Positions 15,586-23,810 of a stretch of 44,803 nt of DNA are shown one piece after another. The notes under the pieces were generated by a model. The model did no database searches and was not told where the DNA came from. It saw only the letters and a list, made by a program, of their open reading frames with translations. The number at the start of each line of letters is the position of its first letter. Position 1 is the first letter of the stretch. Position numbers and translations under genes: made by a program. This DNA comes from an uncultured Lachnospiraceae bacterium (GTDB taxonomy: Bacteria; Bacillota; Clostridia; Lachnospirales; Lachnospiraceae), in assembly GCA_910576975.1 (NCBI GenBank), contig CAJTJY010000017.1:1-44803 (forward strand). The letters are read 5' to 3'.

Positions 15586-18500
15586 ATGTCATTTGCACAT
15601 CTTCATGTCCATACGGAATATAGCCTGTTGGATGGATCCAACAAGATCAAAGAATATGTGGCGCGGGTAAAAGAACTGGGGATGAACGCTGCTTCGATCA
15701 CCGATCATGGCGTTATGTACGGCGTGATTGATTTTTACCGGGCGGCGAAAGAGGCGGGGATCAATCCCATTTTAGGATGCGAGGTTTATGTATCGCCAGG
15801 CTCAAGATTTGATCGCGAAAAAGTGGAAGGGGAGGACCGCTATTTTCATTTGATTTTGCTGGCGGAAAACAATACAGGGTATCAAAATCTGATGAAGATT
15901 GTCTCACGGGGATTTACAGAAGGATATTATTACCGTCCCAGGGTAGACCGGGAACTTTTGGAAGCGTATCATGAGGGGTTGATCGTGCTCAGCGCCTGCC
16001 TTGCGGGGGAAGTGCAAAAGCTTCTGTTGCGGGGGTTTTATCAGGAAGCCAAAGAAGCGGCTTTGTGGTATCAAAGGACGTTTGGGCGTGGGAATTATTT
16101 TCTAGAGCTCCAGGATCACGGCTTGCCAGAACAGCGGCAGGTAAATCAGCAACTGATGCGCCTTTCTCAGGATACGGGGATTGAGCTTGTGGCAACTAAC
16201 GACGTGCACTATACGTATGAGACGGACGTTGATTCTCATGATATCTTGTTATGCATTCAGACCGGGAAAAAATTGTCTGATGAAAACAGGCTCCGTTATG
16301 AGGGCGGGCAGTACTTTGTAAAGTCCGAGGAACAAATGCGCGCCCTGTTTCCCTATGCGCCGCAGGCATTAGAAAATACGCAGAAAATTGCAGACCGCTG
16401 TAAGGTGGAGATTGAGTTTGGAGTCATCAAGCTGCCGAAGTACGATGTGCCACAGGGCTATACATCTTGGGAATACCTGCAAAATATATGTCATCAGGGA
16501 TTAAAGCGGCGTTATCCTGTAGTGGACGGCAGGACGCAAATCCCAGGGCAAGAACCCATGAGATTTGCCAAGCTGCAACGGCAGCTTCAGTATGAGCTAG
16601 ATATTATCCGCCAGATGGGGTATGTGGACTATTTTTTGATTGTTTGGGATTTTATTCATTTTGCGAGAGAAAATGGCATTGCCGTGGGACCAGGAAGAGG
16701 AAGCGCAGCGGGAAGCCTGGTGTCTTATACTTTGGAAATCACCAATATCGACCCCGTTCGCTATAATCTGATTTTTGAGCGGTTCCTGAATCCAGAACGT
16801 GTCACCATGCCGGATATTGATATTGATTTTTGCGTCGAGCGGCGGCAAGAGGTCATTGATTATGTCAGCGAAAAATATGGCGAAGACCGGGTGGTGCAGA
16901 TCGTTACCTTTGGTACGATGGCGGCAAGAGGCGTGATCCGTGACGTGGGCAGGGTGATGGATTTGCCTTATGCCTTTGTGGACAATATCGCAAAGCAGAT
17001 TCCAATGGAGTTAGGAATCACCATCGACAAAGCGATGAGGATGAATCTGGAACTCAAAAATCTCTATCAAAATGACGAGAGCATCAAGAAGCTGATCGAC
17101 ATGTCAAAACGTCTGGAAGGGCTTCCGAGGCATACTTCCATGCATGCGGCGGGAGTGGTTATCAGTTCCAAAGCGGTTGATGAATTCGTGCCTCTTTCTA
17201 AGGGAAGCGACGGCGCAATCACCACGCAGTTTACCATGACTACCTTAGAAGAGCTTGGACTTTTGAAGATGGATTTCTTGGGACTTCGAAACTTGACCGT
17301 GATTCAGAATGCCGTAAATCTGATCCATGTTAGCCAGAAAGAGCGTGATCCTGCTATCAAAGAGGAGCAATTGCTGGACATTGACGAGATAGATTTTGAC
17401 GATAAGGACGTGCTTGCTTCTCTGGGGACTGGGAAGACGGATGGCGTCTTTCAACTGGAGAGTGCCGGGATGAAGAACTTTATGAAAGAGTTAAAGCCAC
17501 AGAGCTTGGAAGACATTATCGCAGGTATTTCTCTTTATCGCCCAGGTCCGATGGATTTTATACCTGCCTATATTCTTGGGAAAAATAATCCGCAAACAAT
17601 TACTTATGACTGTCCCCAGCTAAAGCCGATCTTAGAGCCGACGTACGGGTGCATCGTCTATCAGGAACAAGTAATGCAGATTGTACGGGATCTGGCAGGA
17701 TATACTCTGGGAAGAAGCGATCTGGTGCGCCGTGCCATGTCGAAGAAGAAAACGTCGGTAATGGAACAGGAGCGGAAGAATTTTGTTTATGGCAATGAGG
17801 AAGAAGGAGTTCCAGGCTGTGTCAGTAATGGGATTAGCGAGCAGGTAGCCAACAAGATATTTGACGAAATGATTGATTTTGCAAAATATGCGTTTAATAA
17901 GTCCCATGCGGCTGCCTATGCAGTGGTGGCGTACCAGACCGCCTATCTCAAATATTACTATCCAGTGCAATATATGGCGGCGCTGATGAGCTCTGTGATG
18001 GATCATGTGGGGAAGATTTCGGAATACATTTTTACCTGCCGGCAGATGGGGATCCAGGTGCTTCCGCCCAGTATCAATGAGGGAGAGAGCACGTTTTCGG
18101 TATCAGGAAACGCCATTCGTTACGGGTTGTCCGCCATAAAGAGCGTCAGCCAGTCCTTTATTGAAAAGCTTTGTCAGGAGCGAAACGAGCGCGGAAAGTT
18201 CACAAGCATCAAAGATTTGCTGACCCGGATGGCAGACCGTGAGATTAATAAGCGCGTGGTGGAAAACTTAATCAAGTCAGGTGCCTTGGATCATTTGGGC
18301 GCTACCAGGAAGCAAAGCATGATGGTGTATGCAGGGATGATGGATGACATCGCCCAGGACAAAAAGAACACCATGGCGGGACAGATGACGCTGTTTGATC
18401 TGGCAGGAGAAGACCAAAAGGCAGAATTTGAAATTAAGCTGCCGGACGTGGGAGAGTATTCCAAGGAAGTGTATCTGAGTTTTGAAAAAGAAGTGCTCGG

Positions 18501-19134
18501 CATTTATATCAGCGGTCATCCTTTGGAAGAATACGAGGCAAAATGGAGGAAGAACATAACCAGGCTTACTACTGATTTTCAGATTCAGGAGGAGAGCGGG
18601 CATACCCGGGTGCAGGAAAGCGAGTTAGCCATGGTCGGTGGAATGATTTTGGACAAGACCATAAAATATACAAAATATAACCAGACGATGGCCTTTATCA
18701 CCTTGGAAGATTTGGTAGGGACGATGGAAATTATTATCTTTCCAAACAGCTATGAGAAATACAGTCGCTTCTTGAATGTCGATGAAAAAGTATTTGTCCG
18801 GGGAAAGGCTGTCACCGAGGACGAGAAAAATGCCAAACTGGTCTGTGAACGGATCTATTCTTTTGAGGACGCCAAGCAGGAGCTTTGGCTGCAGTTTCCT
18901 ACCAGAGAGGACTATCAGCGCCACGAGGCAGAAGTATTCGAACTGTTAAAAGAAAGTGACGGAAATGACGGCGTTGTTGTCTATATTTCCAGTGAAAGGA
19001 GGATGAAGCGGCTTCCTCCCAGCAGGAATATTGCGATTATGCCTGAAATGTTAAACACATTGACTAAGGTCTTGGGTGAAAATAACGTAAAAGTTGTAGA
19101 AAAGAGTATTGAAAATCTTCCTAAAAGAGATTAG
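15586..19134 (+). CDS. dnaE: DNA polymerase III alpha subunit DnaE
   Basis: A 1182-residue replicative polymerase of the DnaE class. The PHP domain begins at once with HLHVHTEYSLLDG. The palm region carries GPGRGSAAGSLVSY near residue 368 and catalytic PDIDIDF near 407. A helix-hairpin-helix and an OB-fold region (MVGGMILDKTIKYTKYNQTM and after) follow in the last third. In Firmicutes with PolC, DnaE extends RNA primers on the lagging strand before handing over to PolC. AGGGAGGGA precedes the ATG. pfkA follows 54 bp downstream; the dnaE-pfkA order is frequently seen in Clostridia and Bacilli. Confidence 0.97.
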   Translation: MSFAHLHVHTEYSLLDGSNKIKEYVARVKELGMNAASITDHGVMYGVIDFYRAAKEAGINPILGCEVYVSPGSRFDREKVEGEDRYFHLILLAENNTGYQNLMKIVSRGFTEGYYYRPRVDRELLEAYHEGLIVLSACLAGEVQKLLLRGFYQEAKEAALWYQRTFGRGNYFLELQDHGLPEQRQVNQQLMRLSQDTGIELVATNDVHYTYETDVDSHDILLCIQTGKKLSDENRLRYEGGQYFVKSEEQMRALFPYAPQALENTQKIADRCKVEIEFGVIKLPKYDVPQGYTSWEYLQNICHQGLKRRYPVVDGRTQIPGQEPMRFAKLQRQLQYELDIIRQMGYVDYFLIVWDFIHFARENGIAVGPGRGSAAGSLVSYTLEITNIDPVRYNLIFERFLNPERVTMPDIDIDFCVERRQEVIDYVSEKYGEDRVVQIVTFGTMAARGVIRDVGRVMDLPYAFVDNIAKQIPMELGITIDKAMRMNLELKNLYQNDESIKKLIDMSKRLEGLPRHTSMHAAGVVISSKAVDEFVPLSKGSDGAITTQFTMTTLEELGLLKMDFLGLRNLTVIQNAVNLIHVSQKERDPAIKEEQLLDIDEIDFDDKDVLASLGTGKTDGVFQLESAGMKNFMKELKPQSLEDIIAGISLYRPGPMDFIPAYILGKNNPQTITYDCPQLKPILEPTYGCIVYQEQVMQIVRDLAGYTLGRSDLVRRAMSKKKTSVMEQERKNFVYGNEEEGVPGCVSNGISEQVANKIFDEMIDFAKYAFNKSHAAAYAVVAYQTAYLKYYYPVQYMAALMSSVMDHVGKISEYIFTCRQMGIQVLPPSINEGESTFSVSGNAIRYGLSAIKSVSQSFIEKLCQERNERGKFTSIKDLLTRMADREINKRVVENLIKSGALDHLGATRKQSMMVYAGMMDDIAQDKKNTMAGQMTLFDLAGEDQKAEFEIKLPDVGEYSKEVYLSFEKEVLGIYISGHPLEEYEAKWRKNITRLTTDFQIQEESGHTRVQESELAMVGGMILDKTIKYTKYNQTMAFITLEDLVGTMEIIIFPNSYEKYSRFLNVDEKVFVRGKAVTEDEKNAKLVCERIYSFEDAKQELWLQFPTREDYQRHEAEVFELLKESDGNDGVVVYISSERRMKRLPPSRNIAIMPEMLNTLTKVLGENNVKVVEKSIENLPKRD

Positions 19135-19188
19135 AATGTAATAGATTGGAAAAAGTGAGAATTAGGACAGGAACAGGAGGGATCATTT

Positions 19189-20163
19189 ATGGCGAATGAA
19201 GTTCAAACAATTGGCGTGCTTACCAGCGGCGGAGACGCACCAGGAATGAATGCTGCAATCCGCGCGGTAGTGCGGCAGGCGATTGTCAAAGGAAAGAAAG
19301 TAAAAGGAATCAAGAGAGGCTATGCCGGGCTGCTCCAGGAAGAAATTATAGATTTGCAGGCGTGCGACGTATCAGATACCATCCAGCGGGGAGGAACTAT
19401 CCTGCAGACGGCAAGATGCAAGGAATTTACCAAGCCAGAAGGGCAGCAGCTAGGAGCGGAGATCTGTAGGAAGCACGGCATCGACGGCGTGATCGTAATC
19501 GGCGGCGATGGTTCTTTCAAAGGCGCACAGAAGCTGGCGTCACTGGGGATCAATACTATTGGGATACCAGGAACGATTGACTTGGATATTGCCTGTACCG
19601 AATATACGATAGGGTTTGACACGGCGGTAAATACGGCGATGGAAGCGATTGACAAGGTGCGTGATACCTCCACTTCCCATGAGCGGTGCTCGATCATCGA
19701 GGTAATGGGACGCGGCGCTGGTTATATTGCGCTGTGGTGCGGCATTGCCAATGGTGCGGAAGACATTCTTCTTCCTGAGAAATACGATTACGATGAACAG
19801 GCGCTGGTAAATAATATCATTGCTAATAAGAAAAAGGGCAAAAAGCATCATATCATTATAAATGCAGAGGGAATCGGTCACTCTGCAAGCATGGCAAAGC
19901 GGATAGAGTCGGCTACAGGCGTGGAGACCAGGGCAACGATCCTGGGTCACATGCAGCGTGGAGGAAGCCCTACCTGTAAAGACCGTGTCTATGCGTCCAC
20001 CATGGGAGCGCTTGCAGTGGATTTGCTTTGTCAGGGCAAAACCAACCGGGTGGTAGGTTACCGTGACGGTGAGTATGTGGACTTTGACATTGACGAAGCG
20101 CTTGCGATGCAGAAAGAGATTTCAGAATATCAATTTGAAATCTGCAAAAACCTTAGTCTGTAA
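19189..20163 (+). CDS. pfkA: ATP-dependent 6-phosphofructokinase
   Basis: A 324-residue glycolytic enzyme making fructose 1,6-bisphosphate. It has the N-terminal LTSGGDAPGMNAAIRA, the ATP-type GGDGS loop (Gly, not Asp, after GGD), and the substrate-binding MGRGAGYIAL and QRGGSPT motifs. The catalytic segment reads GTIDLDI instead of the usual GTIDNDI, so the residue between the two aspartates is Leu instead of Asn; the catalytic Asp is retained. Length is normal. AGGAGGGAT precedes ATG. The next gene begins 13 bp after the stop. Confidence 0.95.
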   Translation: MANEVQTIGVLTSGGDAPGMNAAIRAVVRQAIVKGKKVKGIKRGYAGLLQEEIIDLQACDVSDTIQRGGTILQTARCKEFTKPEGQQLGAEICRKHGIDGVIVIGGDGSFKGAQKLASLGINTIGIPGTIDLDIACTEYTIGFDTAVNTAMEAIDKVRDTSTSHERCSIIEVMGRGAGYIALWCGIANGAEDILLPEKYDYDEQALVNNIIANKKKGKKHHIIINAEGIGHSASMAKRIESATGVETRATILGHMQRGGSPTCKDRVYASTMGALAVDLLCQGKTNRVVGYRDGEYVDFDIDEALAMQKEISEYQFEICKNLSL

Positions 20164-20176
20164 GGAGCGAAGAGGC

Positions 20177-20947
20177 ATGATTACAAGTTCTTCAAACCCG
20201 CAAGTCAAATTAATGATGCAGTTGAATAAAAAGGCAAAAACCCGCTATGAACAGCGGGTTTTTGTGGTGGAAGGAATGAAAATGTGCCTGGAAGTGCCCA
20301 AAGAACGGATTCAGAAATTGTATTTTTCAGAAAGTTTTTTCCTGGATATAGAGAAGCGCCGGCCGTGGGAAGGCTTTCCATATGAGGTGTTGTCAGACGC
20401 TGTATTTCAAAGCGTCAGCGATACCAAGACGCCCCAAGGAATTCTCTGTCTTGCGAAAATGCCGCAATATGCTTTGAAAGATCTGCTAGGACAGCGTCCT
20501 CATCTTTTGGTTTTGGAAGATATTCAGGATCCAGGAAACCTTGGCACGATGATCCGCACAGGAGAGGGGGCTGGCGTCACAGGCGTGGTGATGAGCAAAG
20601 CGACTGTGGACATATTCCATCCCAAAGTGATCCGTTCTACAATGGGTTCTCTGTTTCGGGTGCCGTTTTATATTGCGGAGGACTTGACTGGGACAGTCTC
20701 TGCGCTGAAGGAAAAGGGCGTTGTTTTTTATGCGGCGCATTTGAAAGGAAAGCTGTCGTACCAGGAGGCGGATTATGGCAAGCCCTGTGGATTTTTGATT
20801 GGAAATGAGGGAAATGGATTAAGCACAGACATTGCCAGCTTTGCGGACGCTTACATTCACATACCCATGGAGGGAAGCGTAGAATCGCTAAATGCCGCCA
20901 TAGCGGCGGCGCTGTTGATGTATGAGGCAAAGCGGCAACGTCGATAA
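20177..20947 (+). CDS. SpoU/TrmH-family RNA 2'-O-methyltransferase
   Basis: A 256-residue SPOUT enzyme. Residues 1-95 form the substrate-binding domain (SSNPQVKLMMQLNKKAKTRY start). The catalytic domain carries the three knotted-fold motifs: NLGTMIRTGEGAGV, GFLIGNEGNGLS and IPMEGSVESLNAAIAAALL. It should methylate ribose in rRNA or tRNA; the exact base cannot be read from sequence. I start at ATG 20177 after AAGGAG; the longer frame overlapping pfkA by 100 bp is unlikely. Its stop abuts the end of the convergent gene with no intervening base. Confidence 0.92.
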   Translation: MITSSSNPQVKLMMQLNKKAKTRYEQRVFVVEGMKMCLEVPKERIQKLYFSESFFLDIEKRRPWEGFPYEVLSDAVFQSVSDTKTPQGILCLAKMPQYALKDLLGQRPHLLVLEDIQDPGNLGTMIRTGEGAGVTGVVMSKATVDIFHPKVIRSTMGSLFRVPFYIAEDLTGTVSALKEKGVVFYAAHLKGKLSYQEADYGKPCGFLIGNEGNGLSTDIASFADAYIHIPMEGSVESLNAAIAAALLMYEAKRQRR

Positions 20948-21208
20948 TTATTCTTCGATCACATGGATTTCCAAGAAATCAAAGTCAATCTCTTCCACGA
21001 AATTGTCTTGATAAAATCGTGCTTTGGCATGGCGCTTGAATTCCGCTACGGTTGCGTCAAGCCAGAGGGGCTTGCTTAAGTCGAATTGGTAACATGCTTG
21101 TTCTAATGCGTTGAAAATTTTATGGGTGCGGGTGTCGTTGCCGTCGTCCGTGATAACGGTATCCCGTAGAAGATGATTGTCCTGAAATATTTTAAACCAG
21201 ATGCGCAT
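20948..21208 (-). CDS. Conserved hypothetical protein, 86 residues
   Basis: A small acidic protein starting MRIWFKIFQDNHLLRDTVI and ending FLEIHVIEE. It has no signal peptide, membrane segment or catalytic motif I recognise. The composition and the WLDATVAEF segment suggest a compact soluble alpha/beta fold. AAAGGA precedes ATG 21208 at good spacing; an ATG six codons upstream has no such site. It reads convergently into the SpoU gene, sharing no spacer, and shares its direction with the broken Fic gene upstream. Confidence 0.65.
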   Translation of the reverse strand: MRIWFKIFQDNHLLRDTVITDDGNDTRTHKIFNALEQACYQFDLSKPLWLDATVAEFKRHAKARFYQDNFVEEIDFDFLEIHVIEE

Positions 21209-21272
21209 GGTAAGTCCTTTCTGCAATGATGCTGCGGTTTGCGTATTACTTTATATTAGGTGTTAAAAGGTC

Positions 21273-21865
21273 TTAAAGTCCCTTGGATTCCTGGTATCTT
21301 TCTTCCACGGAAAGAATGCGCATTGTTTTTGGTATATAGATTATTCTTCTTTGAAATAGTGCGCAAGGTCTGAGAACAAATTCTCGGTCTGTGCTTTTTA
21401 AAGACGTGACGTAGACAATGCGGTTCTTATCCTGGACAATAAAGGGACATAGTCCGTTTTTGATACACTCCCGAAACATAATGATACGACCTGTTCTGCC
21501 ATTACCATCTTGAAACGGATGGAGCCTTTCGTAAGCGGAATGCAGCTTTGCGATAGTTTCAAGATTTTTATTGAATTCTTTGATTAAGTCTTCTGACAAA
21601 GGTGCGTCAATGGTTGCAAGCATATGATTAAACATTAGAAAATGTCCGTTCATTTCTTCTATATCCTTAGCCCCGTAAACATCTTCTGATACAGGAAGAA
21701 AGCCTTCTTCAAATAAGGCGCTGTCTGATATTCTGTAAGCGTGCTCCCCTCAATTTTATTTGAATTATATGCCAAAGCCCTTTGCGTGAAACCGTAAATT
21801 CCACTTCTATCATTATGTTTTTTTTCTACATTCATGCACCACGTCAAAGCATTTGCAATATTCAT
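21273..21865 (-). pseudogene. Fic-domain protein, single-base frameshift
   Basis: Two minus-strand frames together make one Fic protein. The first (from ATG 21865) contains the YNSNKIEGSTLTEYQ segment, which fits an N-terminal inhibitory motif ([S/T]xxxE[G/N], class II Fic). The second carries the catalytic HPFQDGNGRTGR loop intact. Near 21716-21724 the frame shifts: reading on in the other frame gives ALFEEGFLPVSEDVYGAKDI, which joins smoothly to EEMNGHF. One base appears to be missing. An intact form (~198 residues) would AMPylate a target protein and be held in check by its own helix. A sequencing error or programmed slippage is possible but less likely. Confidence 0.8.
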
Positions 21866-21935
21866 ATCATGATTTCCTCCATTCAGTGCGCTTTTCAGCA
21901 CAAACAGGCAATTCATGAAAGATTATATATCAGAA
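21866..21935 (-). promoter_or_regulatory. Recurrent 5'-leader module, copy E (upstream of Fic)
   Basis: On the minus strand: TCTTTCATGAATTGCCTGTTTG, shown here as TCTTTCATG then AATTGCCTGTTTG, followed by the hairpin TGTGC-TGAAAA-GCGCA and then TGAATGGAGGAAATCATG. It matches the leader before secDF almost base for base through the hairpin and ribosome site. Confidence 0.6.
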
Positions 21936-21964
21936 TGTATAAAAAGTAAACTGTCTGCGAGCTT

Positions 21965-22144
21965 GAGTTTCCCCATTTTGTAATTCATAGTGACAAAAGG
22001 TCTTGCTGCCTTTGGCAGCATAGACATCTTGCACAAAAAGTGCTTGAAAAGCTAGCTTTTCAGAGCGCTTTTATGTGCAAAGTGTTTTCATCACTTTGTG
22101 ATGGAAACCTTTTGGCACTATGAATTACAAAATGGGGAAACTCA
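21965..22144. mobile_element. Complete 180-bp MITE-like palindromic element
   Basis: The ends GAGTTTCCCCATTTTG... (21965-21992) and ...CAAAATGGGGAAACTC (22117-22144) are a perfect 28-bp terminal inverted repeat. The interior holds further hairpins: GCTGCC/GGCAGC, GAAAAGC/GCTTTTC, AAAGTG/CACTTT and AAAAGG/CCTTTT, so the whole element folds into a multi-arm structure. No coding capacity is present. Related copies lie at 4447-4584, 34830-34874 and 9842. Confidence 0.8.
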
Positions 22145-22157
22145 AAAAAATGAAATC

Positions 22158-22186
22158 TTTACACCTGCCGCAGATTCTGCTATAAT
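22158..22186 (+). promoter_or_regulatory. Sigma-A promoter of the glp operon
   Basis: TTTACA (22158-22163), a 17-bp spacer and consensus TATAAT (22181-22186). It begins 13 bp after the palindromic element. Confidence 0.8.
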
Positions 22187-22225
22187 AATCACATTAGAAT
22201 ACTTTGATAACACAAAAGATATCTG

Positions 22226-22275
22226 AAAAGAGCGTAGATCTTATTATGAGAGAGAATAGATTTACGCTCTTTTTC
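22226..22275 (+). terminator. Leader attenuator before glpK
   Basis: AAAAGAGCGTA (22226-22236) pairs perfectly with TACGCTCTTTT (22263-22273), giving an 11-bp stem ending in T's, between the promoter and the glpK start. Bacillus glp operons have a similar leader terminator relieved by the RNA-binding antiterminator GlpP in the presence of glycerol-3-phosphate; use of GlpP here is inference, as no glpP is in the window. Confidence 0.7.
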
Positions 22276-22308
22276 ATCTTTCATATCATCAGGAGGAGGG
22301 TGTTACGA

Positions 22309-23805
22309 ATGGCGAAATACGTTATGGCGCTGGACGCTGGAACCACAAGCAACCGATGTATTCTCTTCAATGAAAAAGGGGAAATGTGCAGCGTGGCGCA
22401 AAAAGAGTTTACACAATATTTCCCGAAGCCGGGCTGGGTGGAGCATGACGCCAATGAGATTTGGTCAACTCAGCTTGGCGTGGCCGTGGAGGCGATGCAA
22501 AAAATCGGAGCATCGGCAAAAGACATTGCGGCGATCGGAATTACAAACCAGCGGGAGACGACGATTGTGTGGGACAAGCATACGGGGGAACCTGTTTACA
22601 ATGCGATCGTGTGGCAGTGCCGCAGAACCTCGCAATACTGCGATCAGTTAAAAGAACAGGGGCTGACAGAAGAATTCCGCTGCAAAACCGGGCTGGTGAT
22701 TGACGCTTATTTCTCTGGAACGAAGCTGAAATGGATCCTGGACCATGTAGACGGCGTCCGGGAACGGGCGCAGCAAGGAGAGCTTCTCTTTGGCACGGTG
22801 GAGACCTGGCTGATCTGGAAGCTGACCCGGGGAGCAGCCCATGTGACCGATTATTCCAACGCTTCCAGAACCATGCTGTTTAATATCAATACCTTAGAGT
22901 GGGATCAGGAAATTTTGGAACAATTGGATATTCCGCAGGGCATGCTACCTGAGGTGAAGCCCTCAAGCGGTATCTATGGGATGGCAGATTCATCCTTTTT
23001 TGGTGCAGAAATTCCGGTTAGCGGAGCTGCGGGCGACCAGCAGGCTGCTCTTTTCGGACAGACTTGTTTTCATGCGGGGGAAGCCAAGAATACTTATGGA
23101 ACAGGATGTTTTCTACTGATGAACACAGGGGAGAAGCCGGTGTTTTCCAAGAATGGCCTAGTTACCACGATTGCCTGGGGCATAGATGGCAAGGTAAGTT
23201 ATGCCTTGGAAGGGTCGATTTTTGTGGCGGGTGCGGCAATCCAATGGTTGCGCGACGAAATGCGGCTGATTGACAGCGCTGCGGATTCCGAGCATATGGC
23301 GAAGAAAGTAAAAGATACCAACGGATGCTATGTGGTTCCGGCATTTACCGGGCTGGGGGCGCCGCATTGGGATCAGTATGCCAGGGGAACTATCGTGGGG
23401 CTTACCCGGGGCGTCAACAAATACCATGTAATCCGCGCCACGCTGGAATCTCTGGCGTACCAAGTTCATGACGTCTTGGAGGCGATGAAAGCAGACGCCG
23501 GGATGGCGCTGAATTCTCTGAAAGTAGACGGCGGCGCAAGCGCCAATAATTTCCTGATGCAGGTTCAGTCTGATATTATCGACGCTCCCGTAAACCGTCC
23601 CAGCTGCGTGGAGACCACTGCCATGGGCGCGGCATATCTGGCAGGCCTTGCCGTAGGATATTGGGCAGATAAGGAGGAAGTGATCAAGAATTGGACCATT
23701 GACCAGACTTTCCGTCCTCAGATTTGCGAAGAAGAGCGGCAGCAACGGATCAAAGGATGGGAGAAAGCAGTAAAATATTCTTATGGATGGGCAAAAGAAA
23801 GGTAG
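22309..23805 (+). CDS. glpK: Glycerol kinase
   Basis: A 498-residue FGGY kinase converting glycerol and ATP to glycerol-3-phosphate. It shows the N-terminal ALDAGTTSNRCILF phosphate loop, TNQRETT, the GAAGDQQAALFGQ block and the C-terminal DGGASANNFLMQ. I start at ATG 22309 after AGGAGGAGGG; the frame extends upstream through the leader hairpin. In many Firmicute GlpK proteins a His in a YHF(F/Y)G segment before this block is phosphorylated by HPr; here the segment reads DSSFFG, so that His is absent. First gene of a four-gene operon for anaerobic glycerol use. Confidence 0.97.
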   Translation: MAKYVMALDAGTTSNRCILFNEKGEMCSVAQKEFTQYFPKPGWVEHDANEIWSTQLGVAVEAMQKIGASAKDIAAIGITNQRETTIVWDKHTGEPVYNAIVWQCRRTSQYCDQLKEQGLTEEFRCKTGLVIDAYFSGTKLKWILDHVDGVRERAQQGELLFGTVETWLIWKLTRGAAHVTDYSNASRTMLFNINTLEWDQEILEQLDIPQGMLPEVKPSSGIYGMADSSFFGAEIPVSGAAGDQQAALFGQTCFHAGEAKNTYGTGCFLLMNTGEKPVFSKNGLVTTIAWGIDGKVSYALEGSIFVAGAAIQWLRDEMRLIDSAADSEHMAKKVKDTNGCYVVPAFTGLGAPHWDQYARGTIVGLTRGVNKYHVIRATLESLAYQVHDVLEAMKADAGMALNSLKVDGGASANNFLMQVQSDIIDAPVNRPSCVETTAMGAAYLAGLAVGYWADKEEVIKNWTIDQTFRPQICEEERQQRIKGWEKAVKYSYGWAKER

Positions 23806-23810
23806 ATATC

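Noticed and set aside
20063..20176. Longer start for the SpoU methyltransferase inside pfkA
   Set aside because: It would overlap pfkA by 100 bp, whereas the ATG at 20177 has a well-placed AAGGAG and opens the conserved domain.
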